From positions 1 through 44,838 of the forward strand of contig CAIKAA010000166.1 in the NCBI GenBank assembly GCA_903825275.1: 44,838 nt of DNA, given 5' to 3'. Origin of the DNA: an uncultured Fibrobacterota bacterium. Lineage in GTDB: Bacteria > Fibrobacterota > Fibrobacteria > UBA5070. Below the pieces are notes generated by a model. That model made no database searches and had not been told where the DNA came from. It saw only the letters and a list, made by a program, of their open reading frames with translations. Made by a program: the position numbers and the translations under genes. Positions 35,251 to 43,627 of this stretch are shown one piece after another; within the stretch, counting starts at the first letter, position 1, and the number at the start of each line of letters is the position of its first letter.

Positions 35251-35285
35251 GGCGGCAGGATCGGGCATGCCCGATCCCTACCGCC
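35251..35285. repeat. Dispersed palindromic repeat, copy 4 (short form)
   Basis: The 20-bp core palindrome is at 35258-35277, extended by outer GGCGG/CCGCC arms (35251-35255 / 35281-35285). It lies 14 bp after the serC stop, between serC and the small zinc-knuckle gene, both on the minus strand. The long flanks of copies 1 and 3 are absent. Confidence 0.85.
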
Positions 35286-35298
35286 TACGGTGATCCGA

Positions 35299-36375
35299 TC
35301 AGCCGTGGGTTTTTTCGAAATCCTGCATCGCCTGTACCATGGCGTCGATGCCGGCTTCGGGCATGGCGTTGTAGATGGAGGCCCTAAAGCCGCCCACCGA
35401 ACGATGGCCGTTGAAATCCACAAAGCCGCGTTCGGTGCCCAGCTTCAGGAACAAGGCGTCATGGTCCTTGTTGACGGGAACGAAGCAGACGTTCATGAGG
35501 GAACGATCTTCCACGTTGACCGTTCCCTTGAAGAGAGGATTGCGGTCAATTTCCGCATAGAGCTTGGCGGCCTTGGCCTTGTTTTTGGCTTCCATGGCGG
35601 CGATGCCACCATTTTCTTCCAACCATTGCAGCACCAGATCCAGCACGAAAATCCCAAACGCCGGCGGAGTGTTGAACATGCTGCCGTTGTCGATGTGGGT
35701 GCGATAGTCCAGCATGGTCGGAATCGGACGATCGACCTTGCCCAACAAATCCTTGCGAACGATCACCACCGTGACGCCCGAAGGGCCTAGGTTCTTTTGG
35801 GCGCCGGCGTAGATCACGCCAAACTTGTTCACGTCCACAACGCGCGAGCAGATGTCCGAGCTCATGTCCGACACCAACGGCACGTCCACATTCGGGAATT
35901 CATGCCACTGGGTTCCAAAAATCGTGTTGTTCGAGGTGATGTGCAAGTACTTGGCGCCCGGAGTCACATTCAGTGTCTTCGGGATGGATTTGTAGGTGCC
36001 GTCGGTTTCCTTGGTGTTGGCGATCACATTGATCTTGCCAAACAGCTTGGCTTCCTTGATCGCCTTGTTGGCCCAGGTTCCGGTGTCGGTGTAATCGGCC
36101 ACTTCGGTGCTGGACAAAATGTTCATCGGCACTTGTGCGAACTGGAGCGAAGCTCCACCCTGGACGAAGATCACCGCGTATTCTTCCGAAATCCCCATGA
36201 GCTTGCGCAAGCGCGCTTCGGCTTGGGCCACCACCGGTTCGTACCGCTTCGAGCGATGCGAACATTCCAAAACCCCAATTCCAGATTCCTTGAAGTCAAG
36301 CACCCCGGCAGCGGCTTTTTCAACAACGCTGCGAGGCAAAATGGCGGGTCCCGAGCTGAAATTCCAAGTGGTCAT
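35299..36375 (-). CDS. serC: Phosphoserine aminotransferase
   Basis: 358 aa from the ATG at 36373-36375. It converts 3-phosphohydroxypyruvate and glutamate to phosphoserine, in the serine (and often PLP) pathway. Hallmarks are NFSSGPAILPRSVVEKA, GGASLQFAQVPMNIL, and the PLP-binding lysine in GAQKNLGPSGV; RSVGGFRASIYNAMP lies near the end. The start overlaps the queF stop by four bases. The palindromic repeat follows the stop. Confidence 0.95.
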   Translation of the reverse strand: MTTWNFSSGPAILPRSVVEKAAAGVLDFKESGIGVLECSHRSKRYEPVVAQAEARLRKLMGISEEYAVIFVQGGASLQFAQVPMNILSSTEVADYTDTGTWANKAIKEAKLFGKINVIANTKETDGTYKSIPKTLNVTPGAKYLHITSNNTIFGTQWHEFPNVDVPLVSDMSSDICSRVVDVNKFGVIYAGAQKNLGPSGVTVVIVRKDLLGKVDRPIPTMLDYRTHIDNGSMFNTPPAFGIFVLDLVLQWLEENGGIAAMEAKNKAKAAKLYAEIDRNPLFKGTVNVEDRSLMNVCFVPVNKDHDALFLKLGTERGFVDFNGHRSVGGFRASIYNAMPEAGIDAMVQAMQDFEKTHG

Positions 36376-36770
36376 GGCTGCACGTCTCCGTAGGTCGCGA
36401 TGGCGGTGGTCTGGATTCCTCCCCGAGCGTTGAAGATCCCTCGGACCTCCAGCCACTTGGGTTGGCATGCTTTCGCGAAATCCCTCGCGAGCACGTTCAC
36501 GACATGCTCATGGAAGATTCCGAGATTGCGAAAAAAGAGCAGATACTCTTTGAAGCTCTTCAATTCAAGGCAGAACTCGTTCGGTCGATACCGAATCTTC
36601 AGTGTAGCATAGTCCGGAAGACCTGTCTTGGGGCACACGCAGGTGAATTCGGAGGTTTCGACCTCCAACACGGTGTCCGACCCCGGGAACAGAAATCGGA
36701 AGGTTTCGATTTCTGGAGTGGGCAAGGCCGGAATGTGGTCTTGACGATCGTCGTAGCTGGGTGAAATCAT
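36372..36770 (-). CDS. queF: NADPH-dependent 7-cyano-7-deazaguanine reductase
   Basis: 132 aa, the short (unimodular) type. It reduces preQ0 to preQ1 in queuosine synthesis. The catalytic cysteine is C46 in CVCPKTGLPDYATLKI, with D53 in the same block; the CLELKSFKEYLLFFRNLGIFHE block carries the substrate-binding Glu. The start is the ATG at 36768-36770, which overlaps the upstream DUF3047 gene by four bases (ATGA). Confidence 0.95.
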   Translation of the reverse strand: MISPSYDDRQDHIPALPTPEIETFRFLFPGSDTVLEVETSEFTCVCPKTGLPDYATLKIRYRPNEFCLELKSFKEYLLFFRNLGIFHEHVVNVLARDFAKACQPKWLEVRGIFNARGGIQTTAIATYGDVQP

Positions 36771-37513
36771 TTTTGATCCTTGTACGATTCCGCCACGATC
36801 GCGCCGAATAGCGCATCGAGACTCTTCGAAGTGTCGGGTTGATGGGCAAACACCGAGATGGACAACGCTTGGTGACGAGGGGAACTGCCCCACAAGCGGC
36901 GGAAGTCCTCCCAGACATTCACTTTTTCATGACGTGGGCGACCAACCGAATCGAGCGCGTCTCGCAACACAACCACCTTGGGGTGCCAGGCGTCGCGCTG
37001 GTACTGGACATGGCGATCCAATCGAGCACTCCACACATACCGGATGGTTTTGTGGATGCCAAACGAACTCGCCAAAGTGACATCGATGGCCAGCACCGTG
37101 GCCGGGGCATTGCGCCTGGCGAATCGCGAACTGTCCACTTTTGAACCCGGCGTCCAATCCCATTCCAATAGGGGATATTCTTCAGCGGGCCAACGCACTT
37201 TTCTGCGCCACCGGCTGGAAATCCCCTTGGAGGCCTCCACGCGCAACCAGAGAGAGCCATCCGATCGCACGGTATCCAACCCAGGCAATTGCCCCTGATC
37301 CACTTGGCGACTGGTCCACCCGTCGACACCTTGTGAAATGGAGGACAGGTCCAATCCCTTGTCGAGAACGATCGGAGTTTGGGGGGCTCTGCCATCACAC
37401 CCCCAAACACCCCAAAGAACGACCGCGCAAAGCAATCCTTGGGAGAGGCCGTGAAGACCTGCGAATCGGTTGGGTCGACGGATCAAAACAATCCTTTGTT
37501 CAGCTTTGTCCAA
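36767..37513 (-). CDS. DUF3047 lipoprotein
   Basis: 248 aa. The leader ends with LWGVWGC, a likely lipobox, so it should be lipid-anchored. The body fits DUF3047: YPLLEWDWTPGSK, a beta-rich central part, VSARLDRHVQYQR-like (SARLDRHV), VVVLRDALDSVGRPRHEKVNVWEDFRRLWG and a C-terminal AHQPDTSKSLDALFGAIV. The function of the family is unknown. It heads the coupled run DUF3047-queF-serC, which is functionally puzzling. Confidence 0.75.
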   Translation of the reverse strand: MDKAEQRIVLIRRPNRFAGLHGLSQGLLCAVVLWGVWGCDGRAPQTPIVLDKGLDLSSISQGVDGWTSRQVDQGQLPGLDTVRSDGSLWLRVEASKGISSRWRRKVRWPAEEYPLLEWDWTPGSKVDSSRFARRNAPATVLAIDVTLASSFGIHKTIRYVWSARLDRHVQYQRDAWHPKVVVLRDALDSVGRPRHEKVNVWEDFRRLWGSSPRHQALSISVFAHQPDTSKSLDALFGAIVAESYKDQK

Positions 37514-37571
37514 GCAACGCGAACCCCTAAAGTACTAGGCCCCAGTCCTCTCGAATGAGGAAAGTGCCAAG

Positions 37572-37606
37572 AAAGGTTGCCGCCCCCAGGTAAACCTGGG
37601 GGCGGC
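37572..37606 (-). terminator. Intrinsic terminator after the flagellin gene
   Basis: GCCGCCCCCAGGT (37579-37591) pairs perfectly with ACCTGGGGGCGGC (37594-37606). On the minus strand it is followed by AACCTTTCTT, an imperfect U-tract. It lies ~55 bp after the flagellin stop. Confidence 0.7.
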
Positions 37607-37661
37607 TGAGGGAGCCGGACCGGCCAAAGGGTGGAGAGAGCGCGGTCCGACTTTCCGTCAA

Positions 37662-38471
37662 TTATTTCAGGAGCGAGAGAACGTTGTTGGGCAATTGGTT
37701 GGCTTGGCTCAACATGGAGTTCGCCGATTGGGTCAAGATTTGGTTGCGCGTGAATTGGGTGGATTCGGTGGCGAAGTCCGTGTCCCGGATGCGGCTTTCG
37801 GCGTCGGAGTAGTTGGTGATCATGAAGCCCAAATTCGTGACCGCCGCCTCCAACCGATTCATCGTGGCACCGACGTTGGCACGCAAAGAAAGTACCGAAC
37901 CCAAAACCTTGTCGATTTGGGTGATCGCCAATTCGGCTCCCGATTGCATGGAGACGCCGCCAAAAACCAAGCCTTTGGAAAGATCCATCGGCTTGAAACT
38001 GATCGTCGAACTGGCTCCAGAAGAGGCGGCGCTGCTCTGGAAAGAGAAGGCCGAAGTGGTGGCCAACAAGGGGATTCCATTGTAGGTGACCGCCAAAGCG
38101 ATACGGGAGATTTCGCTCGCAAGGGCTTGGTATTCCTGGTTGATGAACCCGCGCTCGTTGTTCCCATAAGTTCCGTTGGAGGATTGGATGGCCAGTTCCC
38201 GCATGCGTTGCAGCGAGTCGGTGATCTGCTGGGTGCCCGCTTCCGCGATTTGCAGCATGGCCAAGGCGTCGTTGGCATTTCGCTGGGCCATCTGGCTGCC
38301 GCGAATCTGGGTGCGCAACCCTTCCGATACGGAAAGTCCCGCGGCGTCGTCGGAAGCACGGTTGATCCGCAATCCGGTCGAGAGTTTTTCCAAACTCTTT
38401 TGCATGGCGGTGTTTGTCAGCGACAAACTGTTCTGGATATTGACCGCGTTGACGTTATTGTAAATGCGCAT
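37662..38471 (-). CDS. fliC: Flagellin
   Basis: 269 aa, a short flagellin with little variable domain. The N-terminal D0/D1 helices (NNVNAVNIQNSLSLTNTAMQKSLEKLSTGLRINRASDDAAGLSVSEGLRTQIRG) and the C-terminal partner (SLRANVGATMNRLEAAV...ESRIRDTDFATESTQFTRNQILTQSANSMLSQANQLPNNVLSLLK) are typical. Only ~45 residues sit between, so a thin or simple filament is expected. GGAGG precedes the ATG. A good terminator follows. Confidence 0.96.
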   Translation of the reverse strand: MRIYNNVNAVNIQNSLSLTNTAMQKSLEKLSTGLRINRASDDAAGLSVSEGLRTQIRGSQMAQRNANDALAMLQIAEAGTQQITDSLQRMRELAIQSSNGTYGNNERGFINQEYQALASEISRIALAVTYNGIPLLATTSAFSFQSSAASSGASSTISFKPMDLSKGLVFGGVSMQSGAELAITQIDKVLGSVLSLRANVGATMNRLEAAVTNLGFMITNYSDAESRIRDTDFATESTQFTRNQILTQSANSMLSQANQLPNNVLSLLK

Positions 38472-38648
38472 GGGGAGTCCTCCCTGTCAGGTACGTGGCA
38501 TGTCCCGGCTGGAACGGCTTCCCTGCCGCCTCTCGATCCGGATTGGAGTTTGTCCTGGATATCCGGCGGGCTCGGGAGTTCCCAAGCTGGACGCTTCCCC
38601 ACGGACGATTTTGCCGTCGATGGGTTTGCCGGAAGTTCATGAGGCGGC

Positions 38649-39737
38649 TCACATCAGCACCAATTCGGCCTGGAGCGCACCGGATTTCTGGATTGCCTGG
38701 AGGATCGCCACCATATCGCGCGGCGTGACTCCCAGGGCGTTCAAGGTTTTTGCCAGATCGCCCACGCTGGTGTTGGCGGGCAAGACCTGCATCTGCGACT
38801 TTTGTTCTTCGGTCTTGATCTGGGCGTTTGCGACAGTTTTTGTCACACCCTGTGAAAGAGCGTTTGGCTGACTGGTCGACCAGGTTGGATCCACCCGGAT
38901 CGTGAGACTTCCTTGGGTCACCGCGATTTCCGAAATCCGCACGTCGGAGCCGGCCACGATGGTTCCCGTTCGTTCATTGATCACGACCCTGGCGATTCGC
39001 TGGGGAACAAACCGAATGTTTTCGATCTTGGCGACCAAAGACGCTCTTCCCGTTTGGGGGTCCTTCCCGAGAAACCGCACCGTGGCGGCATCTTCGGCAA
39101 TCGCCGACTTGTCCCCGAATTCTTTGTTCAGCGCGTCGACCATGGCTTGGGCCGAACTGAAATCGGGTTCGTGCAAGACCAACCGCAAGGGACCTTCGTC
39201 CAACCGCACCGCCAAATTCTCGCGCTGCACGATCGCTCCGCCTGGCAGAACTCCGGTCGCGCCTTGGTTTTGTTGGAGAGAGGACCCGCCCATGCTTTGG
39301 GAAATCGCTCCCCCCGTCCCCACCGGACCTTGGGCCAAAGCGTAGATGTCGCCATCTGGGGACTTGAGCGGAGCCATCAGCAAGACGCCACCGGTCAGCG
39401 AACGCGCATCCCCCATGGAACTGGCGCGGACGTCCAATTTTTGTCCGGGCTTGGCGAAGGCGGGAAGGTCGGCGGTCACGATCACGGAGGCGACGTTGCG
39501 GGTCCGCAATTGACGGCTGTCGATTTCAAGGCCCATGTTGCGCAACAAGTTCGCCGTCGATTGGATGGTCGCGGTGGCGTTCGACCCATCCCCGGTACCC
39601 ATCAATCCGACCACCAGGCCGTAACCGACCAACTGGGTGGCCGACACGCCTTGCACATCGGCCAAATCCTTGATCCGGGACTGGGCCGAAGAGACCGCGC
39701 AAATCGCGAGAAGGATATGACAGATTTTGACAAGCAT
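38649..39737 (-). CDS. flgI: Flagellar P-ring protein FlgI
   Basis: 362 aa. It assembles the periplasmic P ring around the rod. The signal peptide (MLVKICHILLAICAVSSAQ) and the conserved start RIKDLADVQGVSATQLVGYGLVVGLMGTGDG are clear. SVIVTADLPAFAKPGQKLDVRASSMGDARSLTGGVLLMAPLKSPDGDIYALAQGP and VVINERTGTIVAG are family blocks. It starts in TAATG overlap with flgH. In many species flgI sits with flgF/flgG/flgA; those are not here. Confidence 0.96.
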   Translation of the reverse strand: MLVKICHILLAICAVSSAQSRIKDLADVQGVSATQLVGYGLVVGLMGTGDGSNATATIQSTANLLRNMGLEIDSRQLRTRNVASVIVTADLPAFAKPGQKLDVRASSMGDARSLTGGVLLMAPLKSPDGDIYALAQGPVGTGGAISQSMGGSSLQQNQGATGVLPGGAIVQRENLAVRLDEGPLRLVLHEPDFSSAQAMVDALNKEFGDKSAIAEDAATVRFLGKDPQTGRASLVAKIENIRFVPQRIARVVINERTGTIVAGSDVRISEIAVTQGSLTIRVDPTWSTSQPNALSQGVTKTVANAQIKTEEQKSQMQVLPANTSVGDLAKTLNALGVTPRDMVAILQAIQKSGALQAELVLM

Positions 39738-40309
39738 TAGAAGAGCCAGTCCAAGAATCGAGCCAAGGGTCCGGGCTTCTCGGCATTGCCCGTGGTTCCG
39801 TGGCCGGCATACGAGATCTTCGCGTCGGCCAGCCGTCCCGAAGGCACCGTGTTGTCGGATCCGATGTCTTCGGGACGCACCAGACCGGCCACGGTCAGGA
39901 TTTCGGTTTCTTCGTTGATGACGACTTGTTTGGTTCCCTCGATCCGCAAGGTTCCGTTGGGAAGCACTTCCACGACTCGGGCGCTGACCACGGCTTGCAT
40001 CGAGCCTTCCCGGGCGGTGTTGCCCTGGCCTTGGAACTCGGAACCCAGTCCACTTTTAAATCCTGCTCCGGGAACGAAGCTCAGCACTCCCGTTCCGGCG
40101 GCAACGCCCACCTGGCCGTTGCTTTGGCTCTGGGTGCGGGTTTGGGCGGTGTTCTTGGCGGTATTGGCTTCTCCCACCATCACCGTCACGACATCATCCA
40201 AGCGTCGGCTTTTGCGATCCCCAAACAAGGAAAAATCTCTGGGCAGCGGGACCGGAGCGGCTTGCACCAAAGCGACTAGGCTGATCACTAGGTATGATGT
40301 GTGTCTCAT
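39737..40309 (-). CDS. flgH: Flagellar L-ring protein FlgH
   Basis: 190 aa. It forms the outer-membrane L ring. Typical blocks are LFGDRKSRRLDDVVTVMVGE, ARVVEVLPNGTLRIEGTKQVVINEETEILTVAGLVRPEDI, NTVPSGRLADAKISYAGHG and LARFLDWLF at the end. The leader (MRHTSYLVISLVALVQAAP) has no cysteine, unlike most FlgH, which are lipoproteins. GGGAGG precedes the ATG. It leads the flgH-flgI pair. Confidence 0.94.
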   Translation of the reverse strand: MRHTSYLVISLVALVQAAPVPLPRDFSLFGDRKSRRLDDVVTVMVGEANTAKNTAQTRTQSQSNGQVGVAAGTGVLSFVPGAGFKSGLGSEFQGQGNTAREGSMQAVVSARVVEVLPNGTLRIEGTKQVVINEETEILTVAGLVRPEDIGSDNTVPSGRLADAKISYAGHGTTGNAEKPGPLARFLDWLF

Positions 40310-40362
40310 CGGAACGCCTCCCTTTGGCTGAGTGAATATCCCCGAACCCGGAGAGATCTCTA

Positions 40363-40379
40363 AACCAAAGGCGTGCCAA
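40363..40379 (-). promoter_or_regulatory. Candidate sigma-54 promoter of flgHI
   Basis: The minus strand reads TTGGCACGCCTTTGGTT. The -24 part (TTGGCACG) is a full match, but the -12 part (TGGTT for TTGCW) is degenerate. It lies 54-70 bp upstream of the flgH start. Flagellar rod and ring genes are often sigma-54 dependent. Confidence 0.45.
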
Positions 40380-40514
40380 TTGAATCAGAACCGCGAAATC
40401 ACCTATTCGAGGCGGAATCAATCACTTAGGGAATCTTCAACCAGATCATTCTTGCCGCCCGAGGAATGCCTGCGTGCCAAAAAATGCCCGCTAGGCCTTT
40501 CCCAAAACCGGAAA

Positions 40515-41252
40515 TTATTCGACGGCGATTTTGCGAATCTTCAAGGCCTCGCGGGCCGCCGCTTGTTCGGCATCCTTCTTGGTAGCGCCGCTCCCCCGCC
40601 CCCAAACCTCGCTGCGAACGCGGACCGCCACGTGGTAACGCTTGCCGTGCTCGGGGCCTTGGGTGGCTTCCACCTCATACTGGGGCGCTCCCCAACCTTT
40701 GCCTTGGCTGTGCTCCAAGAGGGCGCTCTTGTAGTTGGCCAGTTCCGCATCTCCCATAAAGGAATCCAAGGAGTGGATCAAGGTGCGGAACAGGAAATCG
40801 CGGGCGGGTGGGTAACCGGCGTCCAGGTAAATCGCGCCAATCACCGCCTCGAAGGCATCCGCCAAGATGCTTTCGCGATCGCGGCCACCGCCGCGCTCTT
40901 CGCTTTTGGAAAGGGCGAGAAATTTCCCCAAATCCAAGGCTCGGGCCACTTCTGCCAACACCTTCGCGGAAACAACCAAGCTTTTGATCTTGGAGAGCTT
41001 TCCTTCATCCTCGGTGGGACGCGACGAGAACAGATGATCGGTGATCACCATGTCCAAAACCGCATCTCCCAAAAATTCCAATCGTTCATTGGATCGGATG
41101 GAGGAAAGCCCCGCGGAATTGACCCACGAGCGGTGGGCCAAAGCAAGGTCCAACAGCTCGGGTTTCGAGAAAACATGCCCGAGCACGCGTTGAAGGTCCT
41201 GGTGCGGGCCCTTGGGGCCGAACCAACGCTTAAAAAGCCTTCGCAACATCAT
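40515..41252 (-). CDS. rnc: Ribonuclease III
   Basis: 245 aa. It cleaves double-stranded RNA in rRNA and mRNA processing. The active-site signature NERLEFLGDAVLD is at 55-67, a second acidic cluster is DAFEAVIGAIYLDAG, and a dsRNA-binding domain (NYKSALLEHSQGKGWGAPQYEV...GSGATKKDAEQAAAREAL) follows. The start is the ATG at 41250-41252 (an adjacent second ATG also fits); an upstream start would run into the end of fabF. It lies 37 bp after fabF. Confidence 0.95.
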   Translation of the reverse strand: MMLRRLFKRWFGPKGPHQDLQRVLGHVFSKPELLDLALAHRSWVNSAGLSSIRSNERLEFLGDAVLDMVITDHLFSSRPTEDEGKLSKIKSLVVSAKVLAEVARALDLGKFLALSKSEERGGGRDRESILADAFEAVIGAIYLDAGYPPARDFLFRTLIHSLDSFMGDAELANYKSALLEHSQGKGWGAPQYEVEATQGPEHGKRYHVAVRVRSEVWGRGSGATKKDAEQAAAREALKIRKIAVE

Positions 41253-41289
41253 CGAAGCATTCCCATTCAACAGACAGGCCTGCTGGGAA

Positions 41290-42540
41290 TCAACCCTCCC
41301 AACGCTTGAACAGAATCGCCGCGTTGTGTCCGCCAAAGCCCAAAGAATTCTTCAAAGCGTAGCGGATGGGGCGTTCCTTGGCAACGTTGGGAGTGATGTC
41401 CAAGTCGCAATCGGGATCGGGCTCTTCGTAATTGATGGTGGGCGGCACGATGCTTTGCTGCATGGCCAAAATGGTCGCGACGCTTTCCACCGCGGCGGCG
41501 GCGCCGATCATGTGGCCGGTCATCGATTTGGTCGAGCTGACCGACACTTTGGAGGCCAAATCAGGCCCCATGACTTCCTTGATGACCTTGGTTTCGGTCT
41601 TGTCGTTCAAGGGGGTCGAGGTGCCGTGGGCATTGATGTAATCGACTTGGGACGCGTCGATCCCGGCATCCCGCAAGGCTTCGCGGAAGGCAAGAATGGA
41701 GCCGGTCCCTTCGGGGTGCGGTGCCGTGATGTGGTAGGCGTCTCCCGTCATCCCGTACCCGACAATTTCGGCATGGATGGTGGCGCCTCGCTTTTGGGCG
41801 CTCTCGAGACTTTCCAAGACCAAAATGCCCGCACCTTCTCCCATCACGAACCCATCGCGTCCCTTGTCGAAAGGGCGACTGGCGCGGGTGGGGGTGTCGT
41901 TGAAGCCTGTGGAAAGGGCTTGGGAGGAATTGAATCCGGCAATGGCCAGCGGTGTCACGCAGGCATCGGTGCCGCCGCAAATCATCGCATCGACCTTGCC
42001 CAAGCGAATCAGGTTGACTCCATCGATGAAGGAATGCCCTGCCGACGAGCAAGCCGAAACCACGCCGTAATTGGGTCCCATGAACCCATAGCGGATCGAA
42101 ACCATCCCCGCGGCCATGTCGATGATGGACATGGGGACGAAAAACGGGCTGACGCGGGAAGGACCGCGACTTTGGAGGACGCCGTGGTTGGCCTCGATGG
42201 TGCCCAAGCCGCCAATTCCGCAGCCGATCACCACGCCCACGCGGGTCTTGTCCACAGAAGGAGAATCGGCCAATCCCGATTGTTTCACGGCCTGGACGGC
42301 AGCTCCAATCGCGTACTGGATGAATCGATCCAGTCGTTTGGCTTCCTTGGGATCGACATATTCGGCGATGTCGAAGCCTTTGACTTCCCCGGCAATTTTG
42401 ACGGCGAAATTGGTCGGATCGAAGTAGGAAATGGGCCCTACACCGGAGCGTCCGTGGATCAACGAATCCCAAAATGTGTCCACGGATGACCCGACTGGAC
42501 TGACTACACCCATTCCGGTAATGACAACGCGCTGCGACAT
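41290..42540 (-). CDS. fabF: Beta-ketoacyl-ACP synthase II
   Basis: 416 aa from the ATG at 42538-42540. It condenses acyl-ACP with malonyl-ACP in chain elongation. Catalytic C164 is in VSACSSAGHS, the two histidines in NAHGTSTPLND and MTGHMIGAAAAVE; the start RVVITGMGVVSPVGS and end LGFGGHNAAILFKRW are typical. The Ser-Ser-Ala after the catalytic Cys is less common than Ala-Thr-Ala but occurs in the family. Confidence 0.96.
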   Translation of the reverse strand: MSQRVVITGMGVVSPVGSSVDTFWDSLIHGRSGVGPISYFDPTNFAVKIAGEVKGFDIAEYVDPKEAKRLDRFIQYAIGAAVQAVKQSGLADSPSVDKTRVGVVIGCGIGGLGTIEANHGVLQSRGPSRVSPFFVPMSIIDMAAGMVSIRYGFMGPNYGVVSACSSAGHSFIDGVNLIRLGKVDAMICGGTDACVTPLAIAGFNSSQALSTGFNDTPTRASRPFDKGRDGFVMGEGAGILVLESLESAQKRGATIHAEIVGYGMTGDAYHITAPHPEGTGSILAFREALRDAGIDASQVDYINAHGTSTPLNDKTETKVIKEVMGPDLASKVSVSSTKSMTGHMIGAAAAVESVATILAMQQSIVPPTINYEEPDPDCDLDITPNVAKERPIRYALKNSLGFGGHNAAILFKRWEG

Positions 42541-42617
42541 ATTCTGGACCTCGGGCATCAAAAATAACGCGACCCGTCCGGATTCACACCGGCGGGCCGC
42601 ATTGCAACAGATCTGAA

Positions 42618-42857
42618 TTAAGCCTGTTTGCTCTTCACGTACGAGAGAACCTCGTTGACGCTCTTGAGCTTCTCGGCATCTTCGTCGGGGATCTCGAGAT
42701 TGAATTCGTCTTCCAGAGCCATCACGAGTTCAACCTGGTCCAAGCTGTCGGCACCTAGGTCTTCGACGAACTTGGCCTCGGGCACAACCTTGTCGGCAGT
42801 GACGCCAAGCTTGTCGACGATAACCTTGGTGATCTTTTCTTCCAGTTCGGTGGCCAC
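42618..42857 (-). CDS. acpP: Acyl carrier protein
   Basis: 79 aa, acidic. It carries growing acyl chains on phosphopantetheine attached at S38 in [17 protein letters not shown]. The start is GTG at 42855-42857 behind AAGGAGG at the right spacing; an upstream ATG lacks such a site. It sits between fabG and fabF in the usual order. Confidence 0.97.
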   Translation of the reverse strand: MATELEEKITKVIVDKLGVTADKVVPEAKFVEDLGADSLDQVELVMALEDEFNLEIPDEDAEKLKSVNEVLSYVKSKQA

Positions 42858-42892
42858 GTGAGCCTCCTTTTCTTTTGGTGTTGGGGTGAAAT

Positions 42893-43627
42893 TTACATCG
42901 CCATTCCGCCATCGACGCACAAGACCTGTCCTGTGATGTACGAGGCGGAAGGAGAAACCAGGAAAGAGACCACGCTTGCGACATCCAGAGCGGTCCCCAA
43001 GCGGTTCATGGGAATGGTTGAAAGAGCCGCATTTTTCTGGGTTTCATTGAGATGATCCGTCATGTCGGATTCGATGAAACCCGGAGCGACCACATTCACG
43101 GCAAGATTTTTTCCGGCATATTCGCGGGCCATGGCCTTGGAAAAGCCGATGATGCCCGCCTTGGAGGCCGCATAATTGGTCTGGCCGGGGTTTCCGGTGA
43201 CGCCGACCACCGACGAAATGTTGACGATGCGCCCCTGGGACGATTTCAACAACATCCGCAGCGACGCCTTGGAAACCAAAAACACCGACTTGAGATTGAT
43301 GTCGATCACCGAATCCCAATCTTCTTCCTTCATGCGCAAAAGCAAGCCATCGCGGGTGATCCCGGCGTTGTTGACCACCGCATCCAAACGACCGAACTTT
43401 TCCTGGATCGATTTGAACAAGGCCTCCACTTGTCCCGCATTCGAAACATCGCACGGAAACGCTTCGGCTTCGATTCCGTCGGCGGCGAGTTCGCCCGCGA
43501 AGGTTTTGAGGGCGTCTGCCGACCGAGCGACCAGGGCCAACGCGAATCCGTCCGCCCCAAGCTTTTTGGCGATGGCCGCGCCGATTCCTCGCTGGGCACC
43601 CGTGACCAAGGCGACAGGTTTTGTCAT
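42893..43627 (-). CDS. fabG: 3-oxoacyl-ACP reductase
   Basis: 244 aa. It reduces 3-oxoacyl-ACP with NADPH. The short-chain dehydrogenase motifs are TGAQRGIG (9-16), NNAG (86-89), S138/S139 in NISSVVG, and Y152/K156 in NYAASKAG. The ATG at 43625-43627 overlaps the fabD stop (ATGA). It lies 35 bp upstream of acpP. Confidence 0.96.
   Translation of the reverse strand: MTKPVALVTGAQRGIGAAIAKKLGADGFALALVARSADALKTFAGELAADGIEAEAFPCDVSNAGQVEALFKSIQEKFGRLDAVVNNAGITRDGLLLRMKEEDWDSVIDINLKSVFLVSKASLRMLLKSSQGRIVNISSVVGVTGNPGQTNYAASKAGIIGFSKAMAREYAGKNLAVNVVAPGFIESDMTDHLNETQKNAALSTIPMNRLGTALDVASVVSFLVSPSASYITGQVLCVDGGMAM

Noticed and set aside
38472-38648. Sigma-28 promoter for flagellin
   Set aside because: No TAAA-N15-GCCGATAA-like match was found on the minus strand; GCCGGATA occurs but has no -35 partner.
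41212-42489. A 425-codon plus-strand frame opposite fabF
   Set aside because: Antisense shadow of a conserved gene; composition rich in Gly, His and Asp, as expected of reverse frames.
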